A stretch of DNA of 64,000 bases from Antedon mediterranea (Eukaryota; Echinodermata; Crinoidea; Comatulida; Antedonidae), in NCBI RefSeq assembly GCF_964355755.1, contig NC_092673.1, positions 32,249,648-32,313,647 on the forward strand. The letters are read 5' to 3'. The position numbers and the translations under genes were made by a program. The notes beneath the pieces were generated by a model that saw nothing but the letters and a program-made list of their open reading frames with translations, was not told the DNA's origin and did not search any database. Shown here one piece after another: positions 23,102 to 35,900 of this stretch. The number at the start of each line of letters is the position of its first letter. The first letter of the stretch is position 1.

Positions 23102-24423
23102 GTTGCTAAATATAATCCTAGTTATGTCTTCAAGTTTTGGGGTAATTGAAAGAGTTGTATACTGTAAAACAACATGCACTGATTTCCAGAATACTTAACC
23201 TGCAGCCTGAATGATTCAGTTCCACAAATATACTTGCGATGCTTTTGATGTTTTTTTTTAACCTCTTTGTTTTAAAGCTCAGGTACAGGCATGAATTTTA
23301 AATATAATGTTTGGTTAATTGTACATAAATCAAATATTTGTAACAGAAATCAAGACGAAAAAACATGAATTTCCCTTAATATGGCCAAATACAAAATTTT
23401 GCAAAATTCTTCCATAAAAACCAGGAAGACCTTTTTTCAGTAGTTAGGTAGTTAACCTAATGTAATAACATGTCTTGTGACTCCCTAGAAGGTGAAAAAG
23501 ATGGTGGATATGCGGTGGATAATTTTTGCTATAGCATGAAAATAAAAATTTGAAGTTGAATAAAAATTCCAGAAATGTAATATTCAAGTTATATTACCTA
23601 TACTTAGTCATCTGAAAAAATTTTTTACCACACTGTTTATTTTTCGTAGCTTTTTAAAATGCCTCTCTATTTACAAAATTTGTATACAAAAGAATAGAGA
23701 TTTTACTGTGTAATTTGAACTATCCCCCCACTGATAAGAAAGTGCTTATTTTCAACAAGCTCGTGTAACACAAATAAAATCCCAAAAATTATGAAACATA
23801 GGGGAAACTATAGATCGATAATTATTCGAATGTATGATCAATAGAATTTTTTTGCCCGCACCTGGCCTTTAACTTTAGTCAGTATATTGCAGCTAGATTC
23901 TATGATCTTAAAAACCAGTGGGTTCGCAGGGCTTCAACAAACCTCCTTTTTCCTGAAGTGCCCCTTTCAAACTAAAGACCAGCGGAAGTTCTAATCATTT
24001 TAGGCCTACTGCTGACAGTATATAGCCAACAGGTACATGCCATCTACTATTAGACTAGGCCTAAAACATTAGTTGCTTTTAGTAATCTTTGATGCCTGAT
24101 TGCATTTACAGTCAACCCTGTTCTGTAAAAATACTGGCTACGGCTATGGGATAGACATTGTTGATGCTATCCATGTTGTGTCCATGGGCAATACACGTTT
24201 AATTCACTTCGGTTGTTGATGAGCAACACAAAATTAATGTTTCATGCACTATAAAAGGAGCTGCAACCACAACTTTCCAACATTCTAATTGATTGTGCCC
24301 GACACAACATGTGCATTTCCATAATGTCTTATATTGCTGTTGAAGAATTATATTACATGATGTATAGCATGCTGGTTTTTTGAAATAAAATATTTGAAAC
24401 AGATTGGCGTTTTTTTTTTTTTT
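23102..24423. other. Gene-free stretch downstream of DR1
   Basis: Unique AT-rich DNA with no convincing coding region, splice pair or ordered repeat. It ends in a T-rich run at about 24409-24424. Confidence 0.5.
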
Positions 24424-24780
24424 TAGGTTCGAGAAGATTACGAAGAAATTAAACTCGAACTCGGGTTTGCTTCGGGTTTGCTTCGTTTTTATTAAATTAA
24501 ATAGCCAGTACCATTTAGTGCGCATTGAATCATTTAAAATATATAGACGCCGCGCCGCACATAATGACGCCGCGCCGCACTCCTTTTCTTGAGCGTTACG
24601 ATATATAATCTGTTTCGCTTCGTTTTCTTCTTTTTGTAAATAACATTACTGGTACCGTTCAAAAATAATACACGCCGCGCCGCAATTTTTTAAGCGTTAC
24701 GAAGAAATTAAACTTTCACCTTTTATCGGTTTCGCTTCGTTTTTGTTTTGTTTTTGTAAGCAAAATCGCCAGTATGACGA
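24424..24780. repeat. Three diverged ~120 bp units with CGCCGCGCCGCAC
   Basis: The words GAAGAAATTAAACT, TTCGCTTCGTTTT and GCCGCGCCGCA recur at about 24440-24570, 24590-24690 and 24690-24780. The GC-rich core stands out in this AT-rich sequence. No coding frame is shared between copies. Confidence 0.55.
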
Positions 24781-25260
24781 CATTCTGTTTATTTTGGAAA
24801 AATTTGCTTTGTCAATGGGAATAAAACTCGCATTGTTCCGTAAGAAAAATGAGACAATGAATGGATCGTGTATAAATAAATATTACACCGGATAGTGAGT
24901 GTGTGAAAAAAAGAAAATAAATACAGTACTGACAATTTATTGACAACCGGTATAGCGAAATCCTACAATAATGTAGCTTTAATTTTAATAACTTTCACAT
25001 TGTTTGACTTTTGTCTACTCTTTGGCCAATGTATGTTTCCTGTGTTTGAAAAATAATTATAATTATGACCACAATATAATTACAACCAAAACAAATGTTT
25101 ATTATTAAAATAAAAAAATATCCTTGTTCTAATTGTATAAAGTTCAGGTTAAACGTTTTCAAGGTCACTTTCACATCATTTGCGAAATTATTTGATTACA
25201 TAGACCTAAACAATTGTTTTTGAATACATTCTGTATCTAAATTCGTCCAGTTTCATAGGC

Positions 25261-25338
25261 AAAGAAAGGTTGGGTCTATGATACAGCATCACATGTGAAA
25301 CACATGCAATGCCTGTATCATAGACCCAACCTTTCTTT
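25261..25338. repeat. Hairpin with 26 bp perfect arms
   Basis: AAAGAAAGGTTGGGTCTATG and six further bases at 25261-25286 are exactly complementary to 25313-25338. The loop holds CACATGTG and ACACATG words. A related but decayed arrangement (TATCACATGTGATGTG..) is seen near 28350-28470. Confidence 0.85.
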
Positions 25339-25370
25339 AATAATACATGTGAAAAACGCATGAGATGCTG

Positions 25371-25406
25371 AATTATTAATTCTTTTCGCGAAAAGAATTA
25401 ATAATT
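25371..25406. repeat. Perfect 36 bp palindrome centred on CGCG
   Basis: AATTATTAATTCTTTTCG is followed with no loop by its exact reverse complement. Confidence 0.9.
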
Positions 25407-25469
25407 TATGAATATCAAAAACCATGAACATTTTTAATCACATGAGGTGCTGTATTACGCAAATGCTTA

Positions 25470-25560
25470 TTCAATTCAATTCAATTCACTTTTATTTCAG
25501 AACAAAGTCCATATCATAACAAATAATAATATTATTCAATAAATAGATGCAATTAAAGTA
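25470..25560. repeat. (ATTCA)n tail of a retroelement fragment
   Basis: ATTCAATTCAATTCAATTCA followed by TTTTATTTCAGAACAAAG resembles the reverse-strand 3' end of a LINE or SINE. No coding part remains. Confidence 0.4.
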
Positions 25561-25601
25561 GTAATTGAGATACAGTTTTCATATTGTAAATATAGGCCTA
25601 C

Positions 25602-26135
25602 AGCGATGACAATCATGTGGTAAATTTTGAATATAGATTTTACTAGATATAGTAGTATAAGTTTATCTTCTGTTATAGCCTTCCATTTTATCGTTACTAT
25701 ATTTTAGGGTGATAGTTCGGCCCGCCATATTCGGCAATAAGAAATATTTTTGAATATAGATTAGGCCTAGATATAAGTAAGCTTTTATAAGATAAGTTGT
25801 AAGTAGGCCTAGTGTAGCCTTCCATTTTATCGTTACTATATTTTAGGGTGATAGTTTGGCTCGCCATATTCACCAATAAGAAATAATTTTGAATATATAG
25901 GCCTATATAAATAAGCTTCTGTAAGATCAGTTGTAAGTAGGCCTTCCATTTTATCGTTACTATCTTTTAGGGTGATAGTTTGGCCCGTTATATTCAGCAA
26001 TAAGAATTAATTTTGAATGTAGATTAGATTTAGATAAGCATTTATAAAATAAGTTGTAAGTAGGCCTAGATGTATAGCATTCTATTTTATCGTTAGGCCC
26101 TACTATCTTTTAGGGTGATAGTTCGGCCCGCCATA
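25602..26135. repeat. Tandem array of ~124-139 bp units, ~4 copies
   Basis: The word TTCCATTTTATCGTTACTAT occurs at 25681, 25820 and 25944, with a variant at 26080. Each is followed by TTTTAGGGTGATAGTT and CGCCATATTC. Copies differ by indels of 10-15 bp and by TAGGCCTA insertions. Confidence 0.8.
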
Positions 26136-26756
26136 CTCAGCAAAAGTCATGAGTCATACGTCCACAATTTGCTTTTGCAGTGTCCTTAAAGACAATACTG
26201 AATAGTAAGATAGGAAGATAATCTCATAGTATCGTTGTCACTTAAATAGCGCCGGATATTTACGGAAGTTACATTCTATCACCAAGGTACGCGGAGCCAA
26301 AAGGGAGTTGCACTACTCAACGTCGGTACAAGGTTTCGTAGAGATCATACTAAGGTACCTTTACTTTCAAAACAGTAACCAGTTTTGCATACAATTTTAT
26401 ACATCGTTTTTATAGTTTTCCGGCTTAAAAAATCTTTGATTTTTCTCAAGAGAGCGAAAGTTGATTAAGTTAGATCCACGGGCGTGCGTTTTTATTTTGC
26501 TGTTTTGTTGTTTTTTTCATCCATGGTTTAAATTTATATCCTGAATTCATTACGGTAGGTATATGTATTGTTATATTTTTTATACACGTGGATTCACTTT
26601 TGTTTTTTTTATAGGATAGGCTTACTTTTGAGTGTACTTGAGTTGAGGTGCAAATGATCATAAAAGCTTATTGTACAAATTGAATGGCTTGGAAGTGGGA
26701 CTATGATCGAGCGTAGTATTTATTTAGGTGTTGAAATTGTTACTCTGAGATATTAA

Positions 26757-26905
26757 TTAAGCTCTGTCTACAAACTTTATGTGACAACAAAATGTGATGT
26801 GCCCATAGACACGATGAAATTATGTCACTACCATATTTGGGCATATCACTACCATATTTGGGCACATCACACTTTTTGTCAAACTAGTTTGATAGTGCAG
26901 ACATA
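26757..26905. mobile_element. Palindromic MITE (family A), copy 5
   Basis: TTAAGCTCTGTCTACA at the left, AGTTTGATAGTGCAGACA at the right. The core word CTACCATATTTGGGCA is present twice, so the centre has been internally duplicated. Confidence 0.8.
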
Positions 26906-28526
26906 CATTCAGTAGTAGGTCTACGTATAGGGCATATACGAGTTTTTTTTTCTCCATTATGTGCATATAGTTTGAGAAACGTCAAAGTTCCCATAATTAG
27001 CTGTAATTAATAGGCCTAGGCCTATAGACATCTATAGGCCTATGTGCATGAAATACTAACAATATTTGATGTGTATTTTCTGTTTTATTATGTTGAGTGA
27101 TATGAATAATAAACTTTTGGTAAACCTTCCTTGCAAGCTTAAGTATCCGTACGCATACCGAGATGTCTAGAAATCACTTTTTTATGCACTATACCCGTGT
27201 GAAAACAACACATCTAGGCCTAAGTTAACACATACAACAGGCATGTAATGAAGTAATGTCTGTGGTATGAAATTGGGTTTGTTCAAACGAATGTACTGTA
27301 CAATATTCTGAATTTCCTTTTGGTTTGAAGGTCCCGTCTTGTCAATCAGACCGTACTACCCGAAGTTCAAGCCGACAATTTAAGATGTTATAGGCCTATA
27401 TGTTATAAACTTGTGCTGAGAATCAATGCACTATACGGCACGCTTGGAAAATAAACAAAAAGGTATAACTTTCAATTGTTTACAACTATGATTTTTTTTC
27501 TCTGTATCAGACTTTCATGATATTAGCTTTTAAAATGATTGTGCAGTTTTATTCTTTATGTATCCTTGTCTACTCTCGACCATCAGTGTTAGTGTAACAG
27601 TAATGCGATAGGTAGGCCTAAATCTCTATAATAATACGAACAATCATTGGTAAAAGAAGAAAAGAAAAGAAGAACACCGTGTATAGTTTTTGTATTTGTG
27701 GGCCTATAATGTTCTTTACATTTTCTGAAGGTTTTTACTTTAGCTATTCATCAAATTGCTAAACATTTCTGAAATGTTTTAATTCTTGTTTTTAAATTTA
27801 CATGAGGTATGTTACACTATAAAAGTATCACTATTACCTTACCAGACATAGAGCATTCCTGTAAATTATCTAGGGGTGTTCAAAAGGCGAAAATATGATG
27901 CACGTGATCTTGAACTTTACGTCTGACAAACTAATACAATTTGTCATACAAATTAAATTATTGTCAAATTTACAACTTAACTGCGTTATTGCTGAAGTGT
28001 TTTTTTTTTCCAAGAAAGCAAAATTTGATTTAATTCTAATATAATAAAACGATTACAATTGTCATAAACATGTTTTATTATTATATTTATATTTGGGCCA
28101 GTTAGCAACAATTAACAAGTTGTCTTGATATGAATGGAACAATCGATACTCGGAAATTAGGATTCCAAATGGCCCGGCCTTCAACTCGATTGGGTAAACT
28201 TGGTGTACGAGTTTGGGAAACATAATTTGTTTTTACAACCTGAAGTTTTAAATTGAATAATTATTTTGGATAAGGTGACATTTTAAATTAGTACACATGA
28301 ATCTCGGTGCTGTATCTCCACATATGACAATGACTGCCAGTATCATGGGCAAATTGCGTATTACAGTATCACATGTGATGTGTGTATCATGGAATGTTTG
28401 GTTAGGGTGTTACACACATGTGATGTTGCATCACTGAATTGACCTATGATACTGGATACAGTATCGAGTAGCGGCTAGTTATTATCAAACGAATTTCGGC
28501 AAAACAAATTTGATTGTTTCGTGGTG
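26906..28526. other. Gene-free AT-rich stretch
   Basis: No coding exon recognised. It carries several TAGGCCTA words (27010-27060, 27385-27400, 27615) and, at about 28310-28470, direct and inverted CACATGTGAT words related to the hairpin at 25261. Confidence 0.5.
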
Positions 28527-28664
28527 CACTACTACATTATCAAACTTGTTTGACAAAAAAGTGTGATGTGCCCAAATATGGTAGTGCTATGCCCAATATG
28601 GTAGTGATATGACATCATCATGTCCATATATGGATAGTTTGATAGTGTAGACAGAGCTTTAGAT
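28527..28664. mobile_element. Palindromic MITE (family A), copy 6
   Basis: The left end is diverged (GCACTACTACATTATCAAAC), the right end is good (GTGTAGACAGAGCTTTA), and the core ATATGGTAGTG is doubled. Confidence 0.75.
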
Positions 28665-28859
28665 TAGTACGTTTGTATTTTGATGAATATAATAGACAGG
28701 CCTATAAATTAAATACCGGAGCATACAAAAAATCCCACCATTGACAAATCATATGTTCACAGTCGGTCGTGTGGTTTATTTTTATTTCCTTCGTGGTTGA
28801 CGGTCTGTGGGAAAATAGTTCCGTAGAGATTCTTGTTTTTTTTTTTCATTCTGCTGTAT

Positions 28860-29290
28860 GAGTGTGGAGCTACTTCGGAGCTACACTTGTTAATTCTCTT
28901 TCATCGTACAATTTTCTTTCAGTTTTCCTTTTAGACACCAATTACGATCAACTTGTGGTGGTGTCGATTGATTTTTGTGTTTGACAAGAGAGTGTCAACC
29001 AAGGTACGACATGTACTGAATTATACAACAAAATACTTTATAAGAACATCAATTTGTTACTAAGTGTATGTCTGTACCACGTATGTAATATGTAATAATG
29101 ATCCCTACTAAAAAATGGTACAGTCTAAGTTATAAACTTTCGTCTTTATTGATGAATTATTTGGTTTCCCATAGGTCGGTTGAAGTATTTACAATTTTTC
29201 AAAGCTGGCTTAGGAAAAGGAAGGAACAGCATTTTTCGTCCCTTTCTTTTGGTGATATCACCAAGGGAGCCAGTAGCAAGAAAAGAGACA
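28860..29290 (+). promoter_or_regulatory. Probable 5' UTR exons of the ADAMTSL gene
   Basis: A possible non-coding exon ends at a donor CCAAG|GTACGA near 29001. An acceptor TTTCCCATAG at 29164-29175 opens the exon that contains the start codon. Translation upstream of 29291 is open but shows no family similarity. This is inference from splice-like words only. Confidence 0.35.
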
Positions 29291-32200
29291 ATGATGGCAA
29301 GAGGAAAGCTCTCTCTATGCATGTTTATAGGTTTAACCATTCTATCGGTTATGTTATACGAAGTTTGCTCAAGCCCGTTGTTGCCATCAATTTCATCGAA
29401 GGTGAGTAACAGAAAATATAATTATTTTCAATAGAGGTTTAAAAACAAAAAGATTAAATATAGAAAAACAACTTCAAAATACAACTTCGCGTGTCTTCAC
29501 CAGTTGACAACATTTGGGTGTAGTAGAAGTAGTGTGCAAAGATATTTCCATCTATCCGTTTTCTTTTCAAAATTATATAATAATAAATTATATAAGTATG
29601 TGAAAGTGGCGGATTTTTAGGGGAAACTTCGAAAATCGATTACTTTTACAAAAATGTGTTAAATAATTCTGAAAGTTTTTAAAAATTTACTTCATATCTT
29701 TAATATACGTATTATTTATTATACGTATATTTATTTTATTTTATTTATTCATATTTCGTTTGTATCTTCCAAACCACACCCCTACCAGTTTGTGAACTTT
29801 CTGAATCCATGTTCAAACATTTAGCTCTATATTGTAGGCCTACCGCACCTTTTCTACCCCTCTTACGGTACATCAATCATCTAATTCTAAAAATGTTGAG
29901 TGGGGTAGATACATTTTTTATGAAAAATTTATCTTTAAATCGATCTTATCTTTAATCTTTTTTTTATATGTAATTGACTTTTTAAAACTACTGTACAATT
30001 ATGTTGTGGGTGGGGCGCACAGTGCAAAACATCAGTGTTGACGCCCCATGTGCAAACTTTGGAGTTTTGCTAGGAGATTTGAAAGTGATAGGCCTATCAG
30101 GTGTGTCAATTTCGTGGAATTAGTTTATCGTAGTTACATTTTTATTGACGATGCACAGGCAACCTGTTGTTTGAGACGTACCAGGTACCCTTGTTCCTCC
30201 TCTTCAAACCATAACCTAACAAATTTGTACCAGATCCGGTTCTGATAACGTATAATGTTCCCCTTCATGTCATTTTGTATTTTGATTCAACTGGGACCTT
30301 TCAAAGGTGTGTAGAGTGATCCTCAGAGGTCATAAATAGCAGACTGTCAAATTAGGCATGTAATTCATATTTTCAAATTTACACAGATTCTTTGTTTTTC
30401 CCTGAGCCTGCGATGGGAATTGTCTGTAGACTTTGTCGGATCACACAGACTGCAATCTACCCAATGCAATCTCAGATCTTGGGAAGGGTACTTGTTGATG
30501 AATGAGGAAATTAGTCCGTGTGTTAGAAAATATAGAACAACTGTGTCTGTTTATGACGTATTAAAACGACTTGCCATGGATTGTTGCTAATTCGACCGAA
30601 TGGATCTTTGTATAAAAGTGTCATTTTGACTTATCTAGTGGTTTCAAAGGCTTTTGTGCATATACAGTATTTCTTTTGACAACTGTGCATTAATATCGTA
30701 CGATTAATAAAAGCGTTTGTTTCGCTTCGCTTCGGGTTAGACAGATGTTTAAGTGTCTTTGATATAAAATATTATTGTTATGGAATTTACAGTGGCATTT
30801 ATGTAAAAATAAAAGTTTTAGATGTACCTGGTATTCCCATTATATTTACATAATACGCTTTCGTTCGTCTCAGGTAAATTCCAATGTTGTCATTCAATTC
30901 AAAATACACTAAAACCCTTATTAATGGAACATATTTATAGGAGTGTCCCGTTAGACTGCCCACGTATAGGCCTACGGTACGGGGAGGTTGCCCAAACTGC
31001 CTATGGGTTGGCCGTATTGTTTTTCCCTCTCGTTCGGTTCACGATTGTGTCCCCTTAATAGACTGCCCACGTATAGGCCTACGGTACGGGGAAGTTGCCC
31101 AAACTGCCTATGGGTTGGCCGTATTGTTTTTCCCTCTCGTTCGGTTCACGATTGTGTCCCCTTAATAGACTGCCCACGTATAGGCCTACGGTACGGGGAG
31201 GTTGACCGAACTGCCTATGGGTTGGCCGTATTGTTTTTCCCTCTCGTTCGGTTCACGATTGTGTCCCCTTAATAGACTGCCCACGTATAGGCCTACGGTA
31301 CGAGGAGGTTGCCCGAACTGCCTATGGGTTGGCCGTATTGTTTTCCCCTCTCGTTCGGTTCACGATTGTGTCCCCTTAATAGACGAGGTTCCATTTTATG
31401 TTAAGTATCTCTATATTCTACTGTCTTTCTTGGACAAAATTAAAAGCAATTGTTTTCTTTCCATCCTCGCTCCTGAGAACGATCAAAGTATTAACCGAAA
31501 CGTCGAACTCATACATACGTGGTTTACAAACATTTTGATTTCGCCATGCAAACCTTCAAACAATATAAGTGTTTTCTATTCCTGTAATTTAATACGGTAA
31601 TAAAATGTGAATTTTGGTTTTTGCAACCTCTCTCCATGTTGGCCACAGCCTATAATAGACCATAGAGCGCTGATATATTCAATTAAAATATGCAATCTGT
31701 ACGCACTTTCAAAATTTGACCGGAAAGTCCTCTTCCTATTGGCATTCGATGCCGGAAACTTTGTGATATTTATACCTGTCATCTCTGAATGTGTGTTAAT
31801 GGCCAGAACGATAGATAGCCCTGCTTTTAGTGTAAAACCTTGGATAGTGGTCTTCCAGTCACGCCTGCAAAGTTGGAAATAAGTAATCGAATTATGAGAA
31901 GGACTTACGCACACAACAACAACAACAACATTTATTTAGAAACAGTTCAAGAAATAAAAGCAGCATACATTCACAATAACTTTAAATGGTAACATTAAAT
32001 AAGAACTGTTTCTGGGATCGGAAAAAGAAGTAAAAGAACTTGTCAAATATCAACCCCTAAACAAAAACAACAAAAAAGCAACTGCATGACAAATCATTAG
32101 CTACGCCTACATATGGGATCCTCCTCACGTCGTAAAACATTCAGCATTACAACTGGGGAAATTTGGGGGTGTATGAACTATGCTTTCATATTTGGACACA

Positions 32201-32938
32201 AAATAGGAGAGTATGAAAAACATCCCTTTTAAAAATGTTGATACGGTACCGGTTAGAACCCGTAGGATATGAATCTCTGTAGAAAGTATGTCCAGGAATG
32301 GTTCCAGTAATTATAGTGCATAGTATGATTAGACGAAATAATCGTATCTTTAATTTCATAGGTTGAATCCTGGACTGAGTGGGGGACCTGTAGCCAACAA
32401 TGTGGTGGAGGAGTATCGGAACGGCGTCATATTTGTCATGACAACAGGTATGTGTAAAAATATAACAACATGGTTGCTATCTCGTTCATTTTCGTCTGTG
32501 AAATAAATATAAGCCTAATCCGTTTCTCAGTGCTTATATCGTTTACGATAAGCTTTTTCAGTTTCTATAACGTTGTTTTCTGTTTATTAATGTTTGATTA
32601 ATTTTTGTTTATAGTGATTCGCTCATAGAGAAGAAATGCGAAGAAACCGTACAATATAAATTGTGCAATTATCAGGTATTGTTCAAATGTATTCACATAC
32701 AATAGGATCATTTCATAGTAGGCCTACTGTTATTTAAATATGGATGATTACAACAATTCAAGGATTGATTATTTGATATAAAATGGTTCATGTTATTTAT
32801 AAATAAACATTAATAACAATCTACCGTATCATCCATTGATTGTTTTATTTAATTATTCTATAATTATTTATTTATTTTTTTCTCATATATTTATCCTATG
32901 ATTGATTTATTTATTTTATAGAGAATATTGATTGGCTC

Positions 32939-32969
<31 letters not shown>

Positions 32970-35900
32970 AAGCAATATATTTATATATCGATGTATGATA
33001 CCGTACTTATTGATTGATTACCTCCGCCAAGGAGGTTATGTTTTCACCTCTGTATGTTGGTGTGTGTGTGTGTGTTTGTGTGTGTGTCTGTGAACAGCCT
33101 GGAAGCCACAGTTTTTATCCGATTCTAACCAAATTTGGACACAATGATCTATGCCTAAAAAGCTCGGACGAGTTCGAATTTGAGGGTGAAAGGTCATAGG
33201 TCAAGGTCACAACTAACAAAAAACTATTTTACTGCCTAGAGACCACAGTTTTGATCTGATTCTCACCAAACTTAGCCACAATGATCAATGACACATCATA
33301 TAATTGTGGTTAAATTTTGAAGGGTCAGGGTCAAAGATCAAGGTCCACACAAAAAGAAATAAAAAAATAATTAAAAAAAAAAACCCCTCAGTGGGACTTG
33401 AACCAGCGATCTCAACAGTGAGAGGCTGGATAAATAACCATTACACCACACTGTCATCCACAACTTTGTAGTGTGCAGTTAACATATTTACACTTAGAAC
33501 TAATATAAAAAAATGTAAAAAAAAAAAAATATTCAGGGGGCATTTTATGTAGGGGAATTTTACAGTAGGCGGAGGTTTGTACTCTCGGAGTACCCTCTAG
33601 TTTGTCCATATATTTATATATTGATTGATATATTTATTGATTTATCGATTTCTCCATATATTTATATATCGATTGGCTTATTGATTATTATTTATTGATT
33701 TATTCTAAATTTGTATGAACTTAGAAATGTCCAGGTGGTAAAGAAGGTATTGGTTGGCATCAACTATGTTCTCGTTTTAATAATGTGTATTATCATTGGA
33801 GGCCATACAGACCTAGAGTAGGTAAGTAACACACTTAATTATCAAATCACGTTACACCTTAAATAGTCAGCAGTAGATGTTTGTACTATCTGAATTCTTT
33901 ATAATGTTAGAGTTACACTGTTTCTTTATTATATCATTCACAGATGGGGTGAATTCATGTGCGTTACGTTGCTATGCTACGGAGAATATTAAACTTATGG
34001 TACAGTTACCGGACATGCACGATGGAAAATTATGTAGTAACAGAGATATCGAAAGAGGTGTCTGTCAAAATGGAGAGTGTGTTGTAAGTTGACAGACTAA
34101 ACCTATTTGCGTAGAGCGCAGCATGTACTAGGTACTCACTACATATCAAGATTATTACTATGGTGAATTCGAAATTGTGGTAATGACGGAACGCCGATTA
34201 GCTTATTGGCATACGCTGATCGTCGCTTTGAATAATCTATTGCTTGTGGTTGGTCAGACCACTTACGTTGCGTTACGTACTTGTGTCTCTAGTGGGGACC
34301 AAGCTTTACAGTCTAGTCCTATACTCTTTGGTGTCACCGAATTTCAGGGTTATAAACGAAATGAGTGTAACACTGAAAGCAGCAGCCTGTATATAACAAA
34401 GTCAGGTTTATTAATCTTGGTTCCCACTAGGAGGCAAGGACGTAAGCGCAACGTAATGCGTGGTTCCCACTAGAGACACAACATAACGACGTAACGTGAA
34501 GGGATTTGATCAATCACAAGCGATGGATTATTCGAAATGTCGCTTGTCATTGGTCAACTCGCTTGCGTCGCGTCTACGTCCTTACGTTGAGTCCTAGAGG
34601 GTACCAAGCTTAAAGCTTCGTTCCCTCTATAGATGCAGCATAAAGCGTGGTTCCCACTAGCGACGCAACACAAGGACGTAACGCGACGCAAGTGAATTGA
34701 CCAATCACAAGCGATGGCTTATTCGCTTGTGATTGCTAACTGTCTATAACTTCGCTTGTCATTGGTTAAAACGCTTGCGTTGCGTTTACGTCCTTGCGTT
34801 ACGTTCTAGCGTTACGTTCTAGTGGGAACCAAGCTTAAGGACGTAGACGCAACGCAAGCGTTGACCAATACAATGACATGCACCAGTTTCGAATAATCCA
34901 TCGCTTGCGTTGCGCTTACGTCATTTCATTAAGTCCTAGTGGGAACCAAGCTTAAGTTAGCTGACCAATGTTCGGATAATCCAACACTTGTGATTGGTCA
35001 AATAACTTATGTTGCGCTTACGTCATTGCATTAAGTCCTAGTGGGAACCAAGCTTAAGTTAGCTGACCAATATTCGGATAATCCAAAGCTTGTGATTGGT
35101 CAAATTAATTGCGTTGCGCTTGAACCAAAGTGGGAAACAAATTTAAGAAAATTATGACAACCCGATTTTTTGTACTAGTTGATTGCACCATAGAAATATT
35201 ATAGTGAACTATAATATTTCTATGATTGCACTTTGTCAACTTTGGTCTACTGTTGGCATAGTGTACACCTTTGTACACACTAATATTTAAAGCGCTATAA
35301 CTCTTATCTTAGAAGAACATGCTCCTTATCATACCATTCAATTTGATTTAATAATGGTAACCTTATGCGTCATATTCGTAACATGGTATTGGAAGAAAAA
35401 AATGTATTACCTCATGTCTCATCGATTTTTAAGTCTGTAAGAATGTTAAGAAGTATAAAGTGGGACTAAGTAGAGTATCGTGACATTGTAACACTGGGTT
35501 GTGAGTGAATGATAACATGTGAACGTGATGTAAAACCACATTACTCATACATACCAAGGAAGACCTAAACAACATTATAACTGACACTCCTTGTACTCCA
35601 CAAGTGTTCAGATTTAAGAGATCGTTAATTAGGACATTTTTGATGGTTAGAGTACCGAAATTTACGGATCATTTATTAAGAACATTTTTTTTAAGTGTTT
35701 ACTGATAATGGTGAGAGTCCCGGTACGGTGAGAGTACCGAAATTTACAGATCGTGTATTAGAACATTTTTTTTAAGTGTTTACTGATATGGTGAAAGTAT
35801 CCAAAATGTATTTATAGGTTTATTTATTTTCAGAAAGTAGGATGCGATGGTATACTTAACTCGGACAAAGCGGTAGATGTTTGCGGAGTTTGTGGCGGAA

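Noticed and set aside
33385-33460. Functional tRNA gene on the minus strand
   Set aside because: The A and B boxes are good, but the anticodon arm and acceptor stem do not pair properly; a SINE or pseudogene is more likely.
34177-34473. 98-codon frame after ADAMTSL exon 5
   Set aside because: It overlaps family B MITE sequence, has no splice support and would not fit the phase of the next exon.
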